64,000 nt of DNA. Source: Parvularculaceae bacterium. GTDB lineage: Bacteria; Pseudomonadota; Alphaproteobacteria; Caulobacterales; Parvularculaceae. Location: contig JAGRDS010000002.1 of NCBI GenBank assembly GCA_020446945.1, positions 52,541-116,540 of the forward strand. The letters run 5' to 3'. The position numbers were made by a program, and so were the translations under genes. Positions 46,823-56,580 of this stretch are shown piece after piece (position 1 is the stretch's first letter; each line of letters opens with the position of its first letter). Below the pieces are notes generated by a model. That model was not told the DNA's origin, made no database searches, and was given only the letters and a program-made list of their open reading frames with translations.

Positions 46823-47860
46823 TCAGTCGCGATATCCGTTTGGATTGCCGCTTTGCCAGCGCCAATGGTCCGCGCACATATCCGCAAGGGATTTCGTTGC
46901 TTTCCAGCCAAGTTCCGCGTTGGCGCGCGAGGGGTTGGCGAAAAATTCAGCGATATCTCCGTCGCGGCGCGGCGCGATCTCATAGGGGATATCGCGGTTC
47001 GACGCGCGCTTGAATGCGCCGATCGCTTCAAGCACCGAAACGCCGCTGCCCGTGCCGAGATTGAAAGCGACTGCGCCGGGCGTAGCCTTGCGCGATAGGT
47101 AATCGATCGCCGCGACATGGCCGGCGGCAAGATCGACGACGTGGATATAATCGCGCACGCCCGTGCCGTCGCGCGTCGGGTAGTCGTCGCCGAATACTTT
47201 CAGTTTCGGCAGGCGCCCGACAGCAACCTGCGCGATGAACGGGAAGAGATTGTTTGGAATTCCGTTCGGGTCTTCGCCGATCCGGCCTGAAGGATGCGCG
47301 CCGACAGGGTTGAAATAGCGGAGATTGCAAACTTTCCAGCGCTTGTCGGCGAGAGCGAGGTCTTTCAGGATCTCTTCGATGAAAAGCTTGGTGCGCCCGT
47401 ACGGATTGGTGGGACCGGTCGCTCCGTCTTCGTCGATCGGGTTTTCGTTAAGCGCGCCGTAGACGGTGGCCGACGAGGAAAAAACGATAAGGCGCGCATT
47501 CGCTTCTTCGAGCGCGCGGACAAGCGTAAATGTCGCCGGCAGGTTCACTGAATAATACATGACCGGTTCGGCGACGGATTCGCCGACCGCCTTCAGGCCG
47601 GCGAGATGAACGGCGCCGTCGGGCCGAAACGCCTTCACCGCGTCAATGATGCGCTGCGTGTCGGCGGGGTCGGCGAGATCGGCCTCCAATAGTTCGACGT
47701 CGCCGCCGGCGATTTCGGATATGCGTTCAAGCGCTTTCGGGCTCGAGTTCACGAAATTGTCGATGACAAGCGCCTTGCAGCCCGCTTTGACGAGTTCGAC
47801 GCATACATGGCTGCCGATATAACCGGCGCCGCCCGCAACAATGATGCGCATACTGTTCAT
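46823..47860 (-). CDS. galE: UDP-glucose 4-epimerase
   Basis: A 345-residue short-chain-dehydrogenase-type enzyme interconverting UDP-glucose and UDP-galactose. The NAD site is GGAGYIGSH, the catalytic Ser is in FSSSATVYG, and the Tyr-Lys pair in NPYGRTKLF. The ATG at 47860 overlaps the manC stop by 4 bases; ATG 47851 is a possible alternative giving MRIIVAGGAGYIG. It is the last gene of the glmS–AGE–manC–galE unit. Confidence 0.97.
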   Translation of the reverse strand: MNSMRIIVAGGAGYIGSHVCVELVKAGCKALVIDNFVNSSPKALERISEIAGGDVELLEADLADPADTQRIIDAVKAFRPDGAVHLAGLKAVGESVAEPVMYYSVNLPATFTLVRALEEANARLIVFSSSATVYGALNENPIDEDGATGPTNPYGRTKLFIEEILKDLALADKRWKVCNLRYFNPVGAHPSGRIGEDPNGIPNNLFPFIAQVAVGRLPKLKVFGDDYPTRDGTGVRDYIHVVDLAAGHVAAIDYLSRKATPGAVAFNLGTGSGVSVLEAIGAFKRASNRDIPYEIAPRRDGDIAEFFANPSRANAELGWKATKSLADMCADHWRWQSGNPNGYRD

Positions 47861-48924
47861 AACAGATCCCGGCGCCCGCGCGCTTTTAATTCCTCAACGA
47901 TTTTCTTGACATCCTGCGCGCGCGATTTCGGCGCGACGAGTACGGCGTCTTTCGTCGCGACAATGACGAGGTCCGACACGGCGAGCGCGCCGACAAACGG
48001 CCCGTCCGTGCGGATGACGACGCCGTCGCAGTCGATTGCGGCGACGCGGGCGTCCTGCTCGCCGCCCTCGATCGCCGTCCACGCGCCGATATCGCTCCAG
48101 CCCGCATCGAGCGGTCCGACGACCGCAGCGCGCGAGGTTTTCTCCATAACGGCGTAGTCGATCGAATCGGCGGGGCATTCGGCAAAGCGCGCCGCGTCGA
48201 GCCGGCAAAGCGCGCCGTCGCTCTGCGCATCGCGCAGGGCGGCGTCGGCGGCGCGTCCTATCGCCGGCGCATGCACCGCAAGCTCGCCCGTCATCGCCTC
48301 AGGCGCGTAGAGAAAAATTCCGGCGTTCCAGAAATGGCGCCCGCTCGCGACATAATGTTCGGCTGTCTGTAAATCCGGCTTCTCGCGAAAGGCGGCGACT
48401 TCAGCGACGCCCTCGGCCATCGGCGCGCCCGCTTCGATATAGCCGTAACCCGTATGCGGCTCGCTTGGGCGAACCCCGAATGTGACGATCGCGCCTTTTG
48501 AAGCGGCGCCCGCCCCTTGCGCGACGGCGGCGCGAAAGGCGCGCGCGTCAGCGATATGATGATCGGCCGGCGCCAGCAGGCACAGCGCGCCGGGACGCAT
48601 CTTCGCCGTCCACGCCGCCGCGACGGCGGCGACGGCCGCGGTGTTGCGCGGGCAGGGTTCGATAATGATCGCCGCCGGCGAAACGCCGATTTCTTTCAAT
48701 TGCGCGGCGATGATTTCCGCGTGCGCCTCGCCGGCGACGATGATCGGGGCGGCGAATTCCGCCGCCTCATCGCTGGTCATGCGCATGGCGGTTTCCTGAA
48801 ACAGCGAAGTTTCGGCGACAAGCGGCAGGAACTGTTTCGGCCGCGCGGCGCGCGACATCGGCCAAAGCCGCGTTCCGGCTCCGCCCGACATGATCACCGG
48901 CTGAATGAGCGCGCGCATCGTCAT
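47857..48924 (-). CDS. manC: Mannose-1-phosphate guanylyltransferase
   Basis: A 355-residue nucleotidyltransferase making GDP-mannose. The signature MSGGAGTRLWPMSR is followed by KQFLPL, then PADHHIAD and FREKPD. At 355 residues it lacks the C-terminal phosphomannose isomerase domain of the bifunctional form (about 480 residues). The isomerase step may be done by the AGE-family protein encoded just upstream. Both ends overlap neighbours by 4 bases. Confidence 0.94.
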   Translation of the reverse strand: MTMRALIQPVIMSGGAGTRLWPMSRAARPKQFLPLVAETSLFQETAMRMTSDEAAEFAAPIIVAGEAHAEIIAAQLKEIGVSPAAIIIEPCPRNTAAVAAVAAAWTAKMRPGALCLLAPADHHIADARAFRAAVAQGAGAASKGAIVTFGVRPSEPHTGYGYIEAGAPMAEGVAEVAAFREKPDLQTAEHYVASGRHFWNAGIFLYAPEAMTGELAVHAPAIGRAADAALRDAQSDGALCRLDAARFAECPADSIDYAVMEKTSRAAVVGPLDAGWSDIGAWTAIEGGEQDARVAAIDCDGVVIRTDGPFVGALAVSDLVIVATKDAVLVAPKSRAQDVKKIVEELKARGRRDLL

Positions 48925-50042
48925 TTACCTATCCTATGCCGGCGTTCGACGGCGCAGCAAACCGCTTCGTGGAGGTGATAGAGGATCGACGCGGGAACGG
49001 CGCGCGCGGCCGGGCGCGCTTCAGCATCGTATTCGTCGCACCAAAGCCCGGCGGTTTCCTGATCGAGATAGGTTTTAAAAAGCGCGTCGATGATCGCGCC
49101 GGCGCTATCGTCAAATCCGAGTACGAGTGCGGCTTTGAGCGCCTCCGTCTGCGGCCAGAGGCGCCGCCCGCCAGTTTGCGCAACTGCGCCGGGACGCGCC
49201 GAATTCGGCAGGAAAGGCGCGTCGTCGGGCGCGGCGAGCGCGAACGCCGAGCGGTAGAGCAATGTTTTTTCCGCGCTGCGGTCCTCGCCTGTCAGCGCTT
49301 CAAAGCGATCGAGCAGGAACGCCCATTCGACCATATGGCCGGGTTCAAGCCTGTCGCCGGCGTCGTCGTCGAGCGACCAGTCCTCATTGAAAAATTCGCG
49401 CAGGACGCCGCAATTGCGATCGAGGAACCGCGTTGAGAAAAGCGATTCCACATCGCGGGCGCGGGTCAGATAGGCGGGATCGCGCGTCGCCGCGTATAGC
49501 GCCATCGTCGCTTCGAATAGATGCATGTGCGGGTTCTGCCGGCGCGGCGTCGCGCCGCAGTCGTTTTCACAAAACCCGCCATGGGGCGAAGCGAGTTCCG
49601 CATCGATGAAGCCAAGCGTCGCATCGGCGACGGCGCGCGCTTTCGGATTGCGCTCGATGCGCGCTGCGCAGGCGAGAAGCAAAAACGCCTGATCGTAAAG
49701 ATCGCGCGTTTGATCGATAATGCGTCCGTCATCGTCAATCAGATGCGCACAGCCGCGCCGCGCCCCATCGGGGCAGGCGGTGCTTAAGAGGCGCTCAAAT
49801 CCTTTTTCCGCGATCGCATCGCCTTCGGGCAGCCAGCCGGCGCGCGCCGCGCCGGAGAAAGCGTGAATCTGACGCGATTGCACGCGCACGCGCCGCGGCG
49901 TTCCGGTGACCGGGCGTCCGGAAAAATCAAGCTGTTCGTAGAAACCGCCTTCGGCGTCGGCGCCGGCGCGCGCCCACAAGGGCAACGCCGCGCCGCGATA
50001 CCAGTCCTCTAATCTGTCTATGGCGGCGCGAAGCCCAGTCAT
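48921..50042 (-). CDS. AGE-family epimerase/isomerase
   Basis: A 373-residue (alpha/alpha)6-barrel sugar isomerase/epimerase. RRVRVQSRQIHAFSGAA, DQAFLLLACA, NPHMHLFEA and LEPGHMVEWAFLLDRF with RLWPQTEALKA are family stretches bearing the active-site His and Arg residues. Members act as N-acylglucosamine 2-epimerase, mannose isomerase or cellobiose epimerase; overlap with manC favours a mannose or mannose-6-phosphate isomerase. The start at 50042 has GAGGGGA directly before it, and longer in-frame sequence upstream is not AGE-like. Confidence 0.9.
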   Translation of the reverse strand: MTGLRAAIDRLEDWYRGAALPLWARAGADAEGGFYEQLDFSGRPVTGTPRRVRVQSRQIHAFSGAARAGWLPEGDAIAEKGFERLLSTACPDGARRGCAHLIDDDGRIIDQTRDLYDQAFLLLACAARIERNPKARAVADATLGFIDAELASPHGGFCENDCGATPRRQNPHMHLFEATMALYAATRDPAYLTRARDVESLFSTRFLDRNCGVLREFFNEDWSLDDDAGDRLEPGHMVEWAFLLDRFEALTGEDRSAEKTLLYRSAFALAAPDDAPFLPNSARPGAVAQTGGRRLWPQTEALKAALVLGFDDSAGAIIDALFKTYLDQETAGLWCDEYDAEARPAARAVPASILYHLHEAVCCAVERRHRIGK

Positions 50043-50122
50043 TCCCCTCAAATCCCGTTCCTTGCGGCGATCCCGATAGGGCGCCCGCTCGCCCCGGTCA
50101 AAAAAACAGACGGGATCGACGC

Positions 50123-51949
50123 CTATTCGACTGTGACGGACTTGGCGAGGTTGCGCGGCTGATCGACATCGGTGCCTTTCGTCGTCGCCGTGAAATAGGC
50201 GAGCAATTGAACCGGCGCCGCGTAAACGATCGGTGAAAGCAGCGGATGACATTCGGGGACTTCGATCGAAGCGAAGAGATCGGGACCGGCTGCGGCGACG
50301 CCTTTTTTGTCGGAAATCAGGATCGCCTTACCCTGCCGCGCCATGATTTCGTGCATGTTCGAAATCGTTTTTTCAAAATGCTTGTCGGCGGGGGCGATGA
50401 CGATCACCGGCATATGTTCGTCGATCAGCGCGATCGGTCCATGCTTTAGCTCGCCGGCGGCGTATCCTTCGGCGTGGATATAGGAAATTTCCTTCAGCTT
50501 CAGCGCGCCTTCCATGGCGAGCGGAAACGATACGCCGCGTCCGACGAACAGGGTGTGCGAGGTTTTTGCGATTTCAATCGCCACTTCCTCGATTCTCGGC
50601 GCCGATTTGATCGCTTCGCCGACAAGGCGCGGCGTTTGAAGCAGCGCGGAAACGATTTCCTTTTCTTCCGCCGCGCTCAATTCGCCGCGCTGGCGTCCTG
50701 CGGCGAGCGCGATCGCCGCCAGCGCCGCGAGCTGGCAGGTGAAGGCTTTTGTCGAAGCGACGCCGATTTCAGGGCCGGCCGCCATCGGAAAAATGATATC
50801 CGCCTCGCGCGCAATCGAGGATTCGGGCACGTTGACGACGGCCGCGATCTTTTGTCCGTGCGCCTTTGCGTGGCGCAAGGCGGCGAGCGTGTCCGCCGTT
50901 TCGCCGGATTGGGAAATGAAAAGCGCGCCGCCGTTTTTCGGGTAGGGGACGTCGCGATAGCGAAGCTCCGATGCGATATCGATATCGACGGACAAACCCG
51001 CCCAGCTTTCGAACCAGTATTTTGAGATCAGCCCGGCGTAATAGGCCGTGCCGCAGGCCGATATCGTCAGGCGGTCGAGTTTTGTAAAATCGAACGCGCC
51101 TTCGGGAAGGGAAATCGCGCCCGTCGCCGCATCGATATAGCGCGAAAGCGTGTGCGCGATCACTTCCGGCTGTTCATGGATTTCTTTCGCCATGAAATGG
51201 CGGTGGCCGTCCTTGTCGACCATGCTGTCGGCGGCCGAAGAAATCGTCTCCGCGCGCGCCGCCCTTGCGCCGCTCTCGTCGTAGATTTCAAAAGAGGCGC
51301 GTGTCAGGACTGCGAAATCGCCTTCTTCGAGATAGGTGACGCGATTGGTGAAAGGCGCCAGCGCATAAGCGTCGGAGCCGAGAAACATCTCCCCCTCGCC
51401 GCGGCCGATAGCAAGCGGCGAGCCGCGCCGCGCGCCGATCAGCAAATCATCCTCGCCGGTGAAAACGATCGCGAAGGCGAAAGCGCCGCGCATCCGGCCC
51501 AGTGCTTTTCTGACGGCGTTCCTGGGGTCAAGATTGTCGTGCGAGAGATAATAGGTGATGAGCTGCGCGCAGACTTCCGAATCCGTCTGCGAGGAAAAGA
51601 CCACGCCCTTCGACTTCAACTCCTCGCGCAATTCGGCGAAATTTTCGATAATCCCGTTATGGACGAGCGCGAGCCGGTCGGTCGCGTGCGGGTGCGCATT
51701 ATCGTCCGTCGCCGCGCCATGGGTCGCCCAGCGCGTATGGCCGATGCCCGTCGCGCCCGAAAGCGGCGCGTCGGCGAGCCGCGTCGAAAGAGCGGCGAGT
51801 TTGCCGCAGGCGCGCCGCCGGTCGAGGCGGCCGTTTTCGATCGTCGCGACGCCGGCTGAGTCATAGCCGCGATACTCAAGCCGCTTCAGCCCCTCAAGGA
51901 TCGCCGGCGCAACGTCGCCGTTTCCGAGTATCCCGATGATTCCGCACAT
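50123..51949 (-). CDS. glmS: Glutamine–fructose-6-phosphate aminotransferase
   Basis: A 608-residue enzyme making glucosamine-6-phosphate, the first step to UDP-GlcNAc. The N-terminal glutaminase nucleophile is Cys2 (MCGIIGILG), with GHTRWATHG and HNGIIENF; two SIS domains follow, with FISQSGETADTLAAL and GVASTKAFTCQLAALA, and the C-terminus ends DQPRNLAKSVTVE. It is the first gene of the nucleotide-sugar unit, 80 bases upstream of the AGE-family gene. Confidence 0.98.
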   Translation of the reverse strand: MCGIIGILGNGDVAPAILEGLKRLEYRGYDSAGVATIENGRLDRRRACGKLAALSTRLADAPLSGATGIGHTRWATHGAATDDNAHPHATDRLALVHNGIIENFAELREELKSKGVVFSSQTDSEVCAQLITYYLSHDNLDPRNAVRKALGRMRGAFAFAIVFTGEDDLLIGARRGSPLAIGRGEGEMFLGSDAYALAPFTNRVTYLEEGDFAVLTRASFEIYDESGARAARAETISSAADSMVDKDGHRHFMAKEIHEQPEVIAHTLSRYIDAATGAISLPEGAFDFTKLDRLTISACGTAYYAGLISKYWFESWAGLSVDIDIASELRYRDVPYPKNGGALFISQSGETADTLAALRHAKAHGQKIAAVVNVPESSIAREADIIFPMAAGPEIGVASTKAFTCQLAALAAIALAAGRQRGELSAAEEKEIVSALLQTPRLVGEAIKSAPRIEEVAIEIAKTSHTLFVGRGVSFPLAMEGALKLKEISYIHAEGYAAGELKHGPIALIDEHMPVIVIAPADKHFEKTISNMHEIMARQGKAILISDKKGVAAAGPDLFASIEVPECHPLLSPIVYAAPVQLLAYFTATTKGTDVDQPRNLAKSVTVE

Positions 51950-52049
51950 AAATTCTTATCGTCCAGCCTGACGGCGCCGTCATATCAAGAAGTGTTTCCG
52001 AGTGATACGCCAACTTGATCCAAGCAAGGTTAAGGCCGGAACCGGGCGA

Positions 52050-53651
52050 TCAGGCGGCGCGGATGATATCGGCCGCTTTTTCCGCGATCATGATCGTCGG
52101 GGCGTTGGTGTTTCCCGAAACGAGATTGGGCATGACCGAGGCGTCAACGACCCTTAGCCCGTCGAGCCCATTAAGGCGGAGCTGGGGGTCGAGGACCGCG
52201 CGGGCATCCGTTCCCATGCGGCAGGTGCCGACAGGATGGTAAATCGTGTCGCTGCGCGCCTTTATGTCGGCGATCAGCGCCTCATCGCTCGCATTCGGAC
52301 CTTCATACAGATAGTCGCCCGCAACCGCCCTGATCGACGGCGCTTCGAACAGGCGGAAGACGATCCGCGCGCCTTTCATCAGACGGTCGAGATCGTCCGC
52401 ATCGGAAAGGAAATTCGGATCGATAATCGGATCGGCCATCGGATCGGCGCCGCCGAGCAATACCTCGCCGCGGCTTTTCGGGCGCAATACGCACACATGA
52501 CAGGAAAAACCGCCGCCGAGATGTTTCTTGTCGCCATGATTGTCGACGAGGGCGGGAAGAAAATGTAGCTGTATATCGGCTTCGTCTTCGCCCGGACCGG
52601 TTTTCAAAAACCCGCCGACTTCGGCGATGTTCGTCGTCAGCGGACCGGTTCCGGATTTGCGATACTCGCCGAGCGCTTTTGGAAAATTGAGCGCGAACGG
52701 GATCGAAAGGCCGATCGATGAAGGTGCGGAGGATTTTCGAAGCACCGTGTAGTCAAGATGATCCTGAAGGTTCTTTCCGACTTCGGGCGCATCCAGAATA
52801 ACATCGACGCCGTTTTCCTTCAGATGCGCGGCCGGTCCGATTCCCGACAGCATCAGAACCTGCGGCGACTGAAAGGCGCCTGCGGAAAGGATAACTTCTT
52901 TCCGTGCCCGCACTTCTTTCGAATTGCGGCCGTGACGATAGCGAACGCCGACGGCGCGCCCGTCCTCAATGATGATTTTTTCCGAGCGGGCGTCCGCTTT
53001 CACCTCGACATTGGAGCGCGTTCGCGCCGCATCGAGATAGGCGCGCGCCGCCGACCAGCGCTTTCCGCCGCGCTGCGTTACCTGGTAATAGCCCATGCCT
53101 TCCTGGCGATCGCCGTTGAAATCGGCGTTCATCGGCAGTTGCAGTTCGCCCGCTGCATTTAAAAACGCATCGCTAAGCGGGTTTTTATAGCGCAGATCGC
53201 TGACGGCGAGCGGTCCGCCGGCCGCATGATGCGGGTTAGCGCCGCGCTGATTGTCTTCCGCTTTCAGGAAATAGGGAAAAACATTGTCCCAGTCCCAGCC
53301 CGTCGCCCCGGCTTGCGCCCAGCCGTCATAATCGGCTTTGTTTCCGCGGATATATATCATCGCATTGATCGAGCTTGATCCGCCGAGCGTGCGCCCGCGC
53401 GGCTGATGGCCGATCTTGCCGTTCATATGTTTTTGCGGCGCCGTTTCGAACGACCAGTTGTATTTCGTCCCCTTCGGGAAAAAGGCGAAACCTATCGGCG
53501 TGTGAATGAGCGCGCTTTTGTCTTCCGGCCCCGCCTCAAGAACGCAAACGCTAACCCCGCCATCTTCGCTCAACCGGTTTGCGAGGACGCAACCCGCCGA
53601 TCCTGCGCCGATGATGACATAATCGAAGGTTTCGAGTGTTTCAGCGCTCAT
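52050..53651 (-). CDS. GMC-family FAD-dependent alcohol/choline-type dehydrogenase
   Basis: A 533-residue GMC oxidoreductase. The FAD-binding fold is [19 protein letters not shown], followed by [18 protein letters not shown] (GMC signature 1), [18 protein letters not shown] (signature 2), and the C-terminal HPVGTCRMG with the catalytic His and a later Asn in [11 protein letters not shown]. Choline dehydrogenase and medium-chain alcohol dehydrogenase (AlkJ-type) belong here. The aldehyde dehydrogenase gene ends 29 bases upstream, so an alcohol-to-acid pair is likely; no betaine genes are nearby. Confidence 0.92.
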   Translation of the reverse strand: MSAETLETFDYVIIGAGSAGCVLANRLSEDGGVSVCVLEAGPEDKSALIHTPIGFAFFPKGTKYNWSFETAPQKHMNGKIGHQPRGRTLGGSSSINAMIYIRGNKADYDGWAQAGATGWDWDNVFPYFLKAEDNQRGANPHHAAGGPLAVSDLRYKNPLSDAFLNAAGELQLPMNADFNGDRQEGMGYYQVTQRGGKRWSAARAYLDAARTRSNVEVKADARSEKIIIEDGRAVGVRYRHGRNSKEVRARKEVILSAGAFQSPQVLMLSGIGPAAHLKENGVDVILDAPEVGKNLQDHLDYTVLRKSSAPSSIGLSIPFALNFPKALGEYRKSGTGPLTTNIAEVGGFLKTGPGEDEADIQLHFLPALVDNHGDKKHLGGGFSCHVCVLRPKSRGEVLLGGADPMADPIIDPNFLSDADDLDRLMKGARIVFRLFEAPSIRAVAGDYLYEGPNASDEALIADIKARSDTIYHPVGTCRMGTDARAVLDPQLRLNGLDGLRVVDASVMPNLVSGNTNAPTIMIAEKAADIIRAA

Positions 53652-53680
53652 GCGATCTCACAATAAAAAGTCCGGACCCG

Positions 53681-55123
53681 TCAGATTATTTTCCGCGCCA
53701 TTTTCAACAATTTGTCAGTTTTTTCGGAAAACGGCGGATAAAGCATTTTGTTCGACGCGAACCTGCTCTGATAGAATACCGGTTTCATGTGCGAGAAGGC
53801 CTCGAACCCCTTTTCGCCGTGATAGGCGCCGATGCCGCTTTTGCCGACGCCGCCGAATGGCAGGTTTTCCTGCGCAACGTGCCAGAGCGTGTCGTTGACG
53901 GTGACGCCGCCGGCGTGCGTACGCCGCAAGACCTCATTGCGCGCCGCGCTGTCCTCGCCGAACCAGTAAAGTGCGAGCGGGCGTTCTCCATCATTAATGT
54001 GCTCAATCGCTTCTTCGCGTCCCGACACGGAAAGGACCGGAAGGACGGGGCCGAATATTTCCTCTTTCATCAAGGCGATGTCCGGCGGCGGATCGACGAC
54101 GATCGTCAGCGGCAATTTACGTTGCGGATCGAGCGCGTTCGACGAGCCGACCTCGACGATTTTCGCGCCGACATTCCTGGCCTCGTCGACGAGCGCCTTT
54201 AATCGCGCGAAATGGCGTTGCGAGATGATTGCGGTGTAATCGCCGCTCGTATCGATTTCCGGATAGAGCGTGCGCGCGGACCCGGCGAGCGCGTCAACCG
54301 TCGCGCCGAGTTTTGCGCGCGGCGTCAATACGTAATCCGGCGCGACGCAGGTTTGGCCCGCATTGAACAGTTTGCCCTGTGCGATAGACAACGCCGCTTT
54401 GCCAATGTCGGCGCTTTCGTCGATGATCGCCGGCGACTTGCCGCCAAGTTCAAGCGTCACCGGCGTCAGGTTTTTCGCCGCCGCCATGTAGACGCGCTGG
54501 CCGATCGCGGTCGATCCGGTAAAAAGAAGATGGTCGAACGGGACGGATGAAAACGCCTGACCGACCTCGACCCCGCCGGTGACGACGGCCATGACGCTTT
54601 CTTCGAATTCGGCGCGGATGATTTCGCGCATGATTTCGGCCGTCGCCGGCGTCAGTTCGCTCGGCTTTATGAGAACGCGGTTCCCCGCTGCGAGCGCGGC
54701 GGCGGCGGGCGATAAAGCGAGTTGCAGCGGATAGTTCCAGGGCGAAATTATACCGATGACGCCGAGCGGCTGCGGCTCGATCCGGCTTCTGGCCGGTTTC
54801 ATATGCACCGGCGTCGCAACGCCTCGCGCGCGCATCCATTTTTTCAAATGGCGCTTCGCCGCTTTCGCCGCCGAAACGCTGACGATGATCTCGGCGAGAA
54901 GAGTCTCATGGCGCGAACGGCTTGAAAAATCCGAATTCACCGCATCGATGATGCGCTTCTCGTTCGTCTCGACCGCATGAATAAGCGCGTTCAAACGCGC
55001 TTCGCGCTGCCCGACGCTGGGATAGGGTTCGGCGGCGAACGCCTTTTTCTGAAGCATGAACACGCGATCGATCTCGGCGTCGCGCGCCGGCGTTTCGTTG
55101 ATCGGACGGGTCGTGTCGGCCAT
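53681..55123 (-). CDS. Coniferyl-aldehyde-type aldehyde dehydrogenase
   Basis: A 480-residue NAD(P)-dependent aldehyde dehydrogenase. VTLELGGKSPAIID and the catalytic Cys in NAGQTCVAPDYVL are visible, with the coenzyme-binding ISPWNYPLQLALSPAAAALAAGN and LLFTGSTAIGQRV. The short length and the C-terminal hydrophobic end (SRFASNKMLYPPFSEKT) place it with coniferyl aldehyde dehydrogenases and membrane-associated fatty aldehyde dehydrogenases. ATG 55123 has GGAGGAACTG before it. It is transcribed just ahead of the alcohol dehydrogenase gene. Confidence 0.92.
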   Translation of the reverse strand: MADTTRPINETPARDAEIDRVFMLQKKAFAAEPYPSVGQREARLNALIHAVETNEKRIIDAVNSDFSSRSRHETLLAEIIVSVSAAKAAKRHLKKWMRARGVATPVHMKPARSRIEPQPLGVIGIISPWNYPLQLALSPAAAALAAGNRVLIKPSELTPATAEIMREIIRAEFEESVMAVVTGGVEVGQAFSSVPFDHLLFTGSTAIGQRVYMAAAKNLTPVTLELGGKSPAIIDESADIGKAALSIAQGKLFNAGQTCVAPDYVLTPRAKLGATVDALAGSARTLYPEIDTSGDYTAIISQRHFARLKALVDEARNVGAKIVEVGSSNALDPQRKLPLTIVVDPPPDIALMKEEIFGPVLPVLSVSGREEAIEHINDGERPLALYWFGEDSAARNEVLRRTHAGGVTVNDTLWHVAQENLPFGGVGKSGIGAYHGEKGFEAFSHMKPVFYQSRFASNKMLYPPFSEKTDKLLKMARKII

Positions 55124-55223
55124 CAGTTCCTCCGGGAACAGGAACGCATGAAACGCATCAGTTTCCCGCAATCCGAACCATGGGTCCAGTAAAACCGGCA
55201 GTTCGGCGCCCGGCGCGGAATGA

Positions 55224-56156
55224 TCAGTTGTGAATTTCCGCCACGGCGGCGATCCATTTGCGATCGTCGCTGAGCGCGATGCGCGATACCGCGCCGGCGC
55301 CCTTCGGTCCAAGATCGGCGATAGCGGTCCAGTCCTCATCGCGCGCGCCGCGCCAGAAAATTTCCGCCCCGCTCCCGGCGAGAAACCCGTAGGCTTCGCC
55401 ATTCCCGTCGAGGACGACGAAGAAATCGGTCGCGCCGGCGGGAAGGTCGGACAGCGGCGTCAACTTGCCGCTCGCCGCATCATATCGCGCAATGCGTGAC
55501 GGGCCTTCCTCATCGTCCGGCGATTGCGAAAACCACAGCGCGCCGCCCTTTGCGTTCGACTGCAAGGTGCGGCCGATATTTCCGTGCAGCAACGCGGTTT
55601 CGCCGCTGGCGACATCGACCCTGTAGAGGCTGCCAGGTTCCGAGCGGTAGTAAACGCCGAGCGCGGCGCCGTTTTCGAGCCAGGCGTAATAGCCGAGCGG
55701 CGCAAAATCGACGACTGCGGCGCCTTCTTCGCTCCCCGGCGCACGACGGTGAACGCGCGTCACGTCTCCGGCCGTGTTTTCCTGGATGAAGGAGATTCCG
55801 CCCATCGGCGCTTCCTTCGGCGAATATTCGCTTTCCTGCGCCGTCGCCGTTACCGGCTGGCTTGCGCCGCGCGCGATGTCGTAAAGGCGGATGTCGGTTT
55901 TCCCGTTTTCACCGTCGGCGACGTAATAAAATGCGGCCTGCCCAGCCAGGAAAGAAGGCTGGTTGTCGTAACCTTTGCGGCCGGTGGCGTTTCGAAGCGC
56001 GGCGAGCGACGGCGCGCCGGTTGAAAAATCGACCGCGGCGACAAAAATATCCGTATCGGGATTGTCTGGCGCGGCGACGGAAAGCGCGTTGTCATCGCCT
56101 GCGGCGCACCCGCCAAACGCAAGCGCAAGCGCTGAAAAAACTGCAAATTCTCTCAT
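55224..56156 (-). CDS. Beta-propeller (PD40-like) lipoprotein
   Basis: A 310-residue predicted lipoprotein. The signal ALALAFGGC contains a lipobox-like Cys19, then a stretch of repeated beta-strand units with the TolB/PD40 pattern (e.g. TDIRLYDIARGASQPVTAT, SRIARYDAASGKLTPLSDL). The function is unknown; such proteins often bind other envelope proteins. The start at 56156 has GGGAGGATAT; longer frame upstream overlaps the tRNA region and is rejected. The nearest gene upstream is tRNA-Ala. Confidence 0.78.
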   Translation of the reverse strand: MREFAVFSALALAFGGCAAGDDNALSVAAPDNPDTDIFVAAVDFSTGAPSLAALRNATGRKGYDNQPSFLAGQAAFYYVADGENGKTDIRLYDIARGASQPVTATAQESEYSPKEAPMGGISFIQENTAGDVTRVHRRAPGSEEGAAVVDFAPLGYYAWLENGAALGVYYRSEPGSLYRVDVASGETALLHGNIGRTLQSNAKGGALWFSQSPDDEEGPSRIARYDAASGKLTPLSDLPAGATDFFVVLDGNGEAYGFLAGSGAEIFWRGARDEDWTAIADLGPKGAGAVSRIALSDDRKWIAAVAEIHN

Positions 56157-56256
56157 ATATCCTCCCGATAATGTACGAACGATAAGCGCCTTCGCCGTTC
56201 CGGTCACCCTTTTAACAGGTCGGCGCCGATTTGCGCGCCGTCGCCGTGCGATTGTC

Positions 56257-56282
56257 CGCGAGCGAGAAAATGATGGAGCTGG
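56257..56282. repeat. Copy A of the tRNA-Ala flanking repeat
   Basis: 24 of 26 bases match copy B at 56374–56399; the word CGCGAGCGAGAAAATG is common to both and the following TGGAGCTG corresponds to the tRNA acceptor end. This copy is followed by an unrelated sequence with an ATCGAACC remnant, so it is a partial duplicate of the tRNA 3' end and its flank. Confidence 0.7.
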
Positions 56283-56373
56283 ATGGAGAAACATCGAACC
56301 GGCGCAACCAGGCGTGCGACTGCGCGCCGGCCGGTCAGGCCGCCCCCGCGGAGGACATCGCGAAGCGATCGTA

Positions 56374-56399
56374 CGCGAGCGAGAAAATGGTGGAGCTGA
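56374..56399. repeat. Copy B of the tRNA-Ala flanking repeat
   Basis: The copy that runs into the functional tRNA-Ala: its last 12 bases are the CCA end and acceptor strand of the tRNA on the reverse strand. Separated from copy A by 117 bases start to start. Confidence 0.7.
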
Positions 56400-56463
56400 G
56401 CGGAATCGAACCGCTGACCTCCTCATTGCGAACGAGGCGCTCTCCCAACTGAGCTACAGCCCC
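56388..56463 (-). tRNA. tRNA-Ala (anticodon CGC)
   Basis: A 76-base tRNA with encoded CCA on the reverse strand. The acceptor GGGGCTG pairs with CAGCTCC and includes the G3:U70 pair that identifies alanine tRNAs. The anticodon arm is CCTCG-TTCGCAA-TGAGG (anticodon CGC) and the T arm has GCGGTTCGATTCCGC. A partial duplicate of its 3' side lies 117 bases away. Confidence 0.96.
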
Positions 56464-56580
56464 ATGCGGCCGACAAGGCCCCAGGATTTGGGAAGCGCTG
56501 ATCTAGGCGCGCGCTTGCGCGCTGTCAATTCCAGTCCGATGGTGGGCGGTCCGCTGGGGAAAATGCGCAGGAGACCAGAA

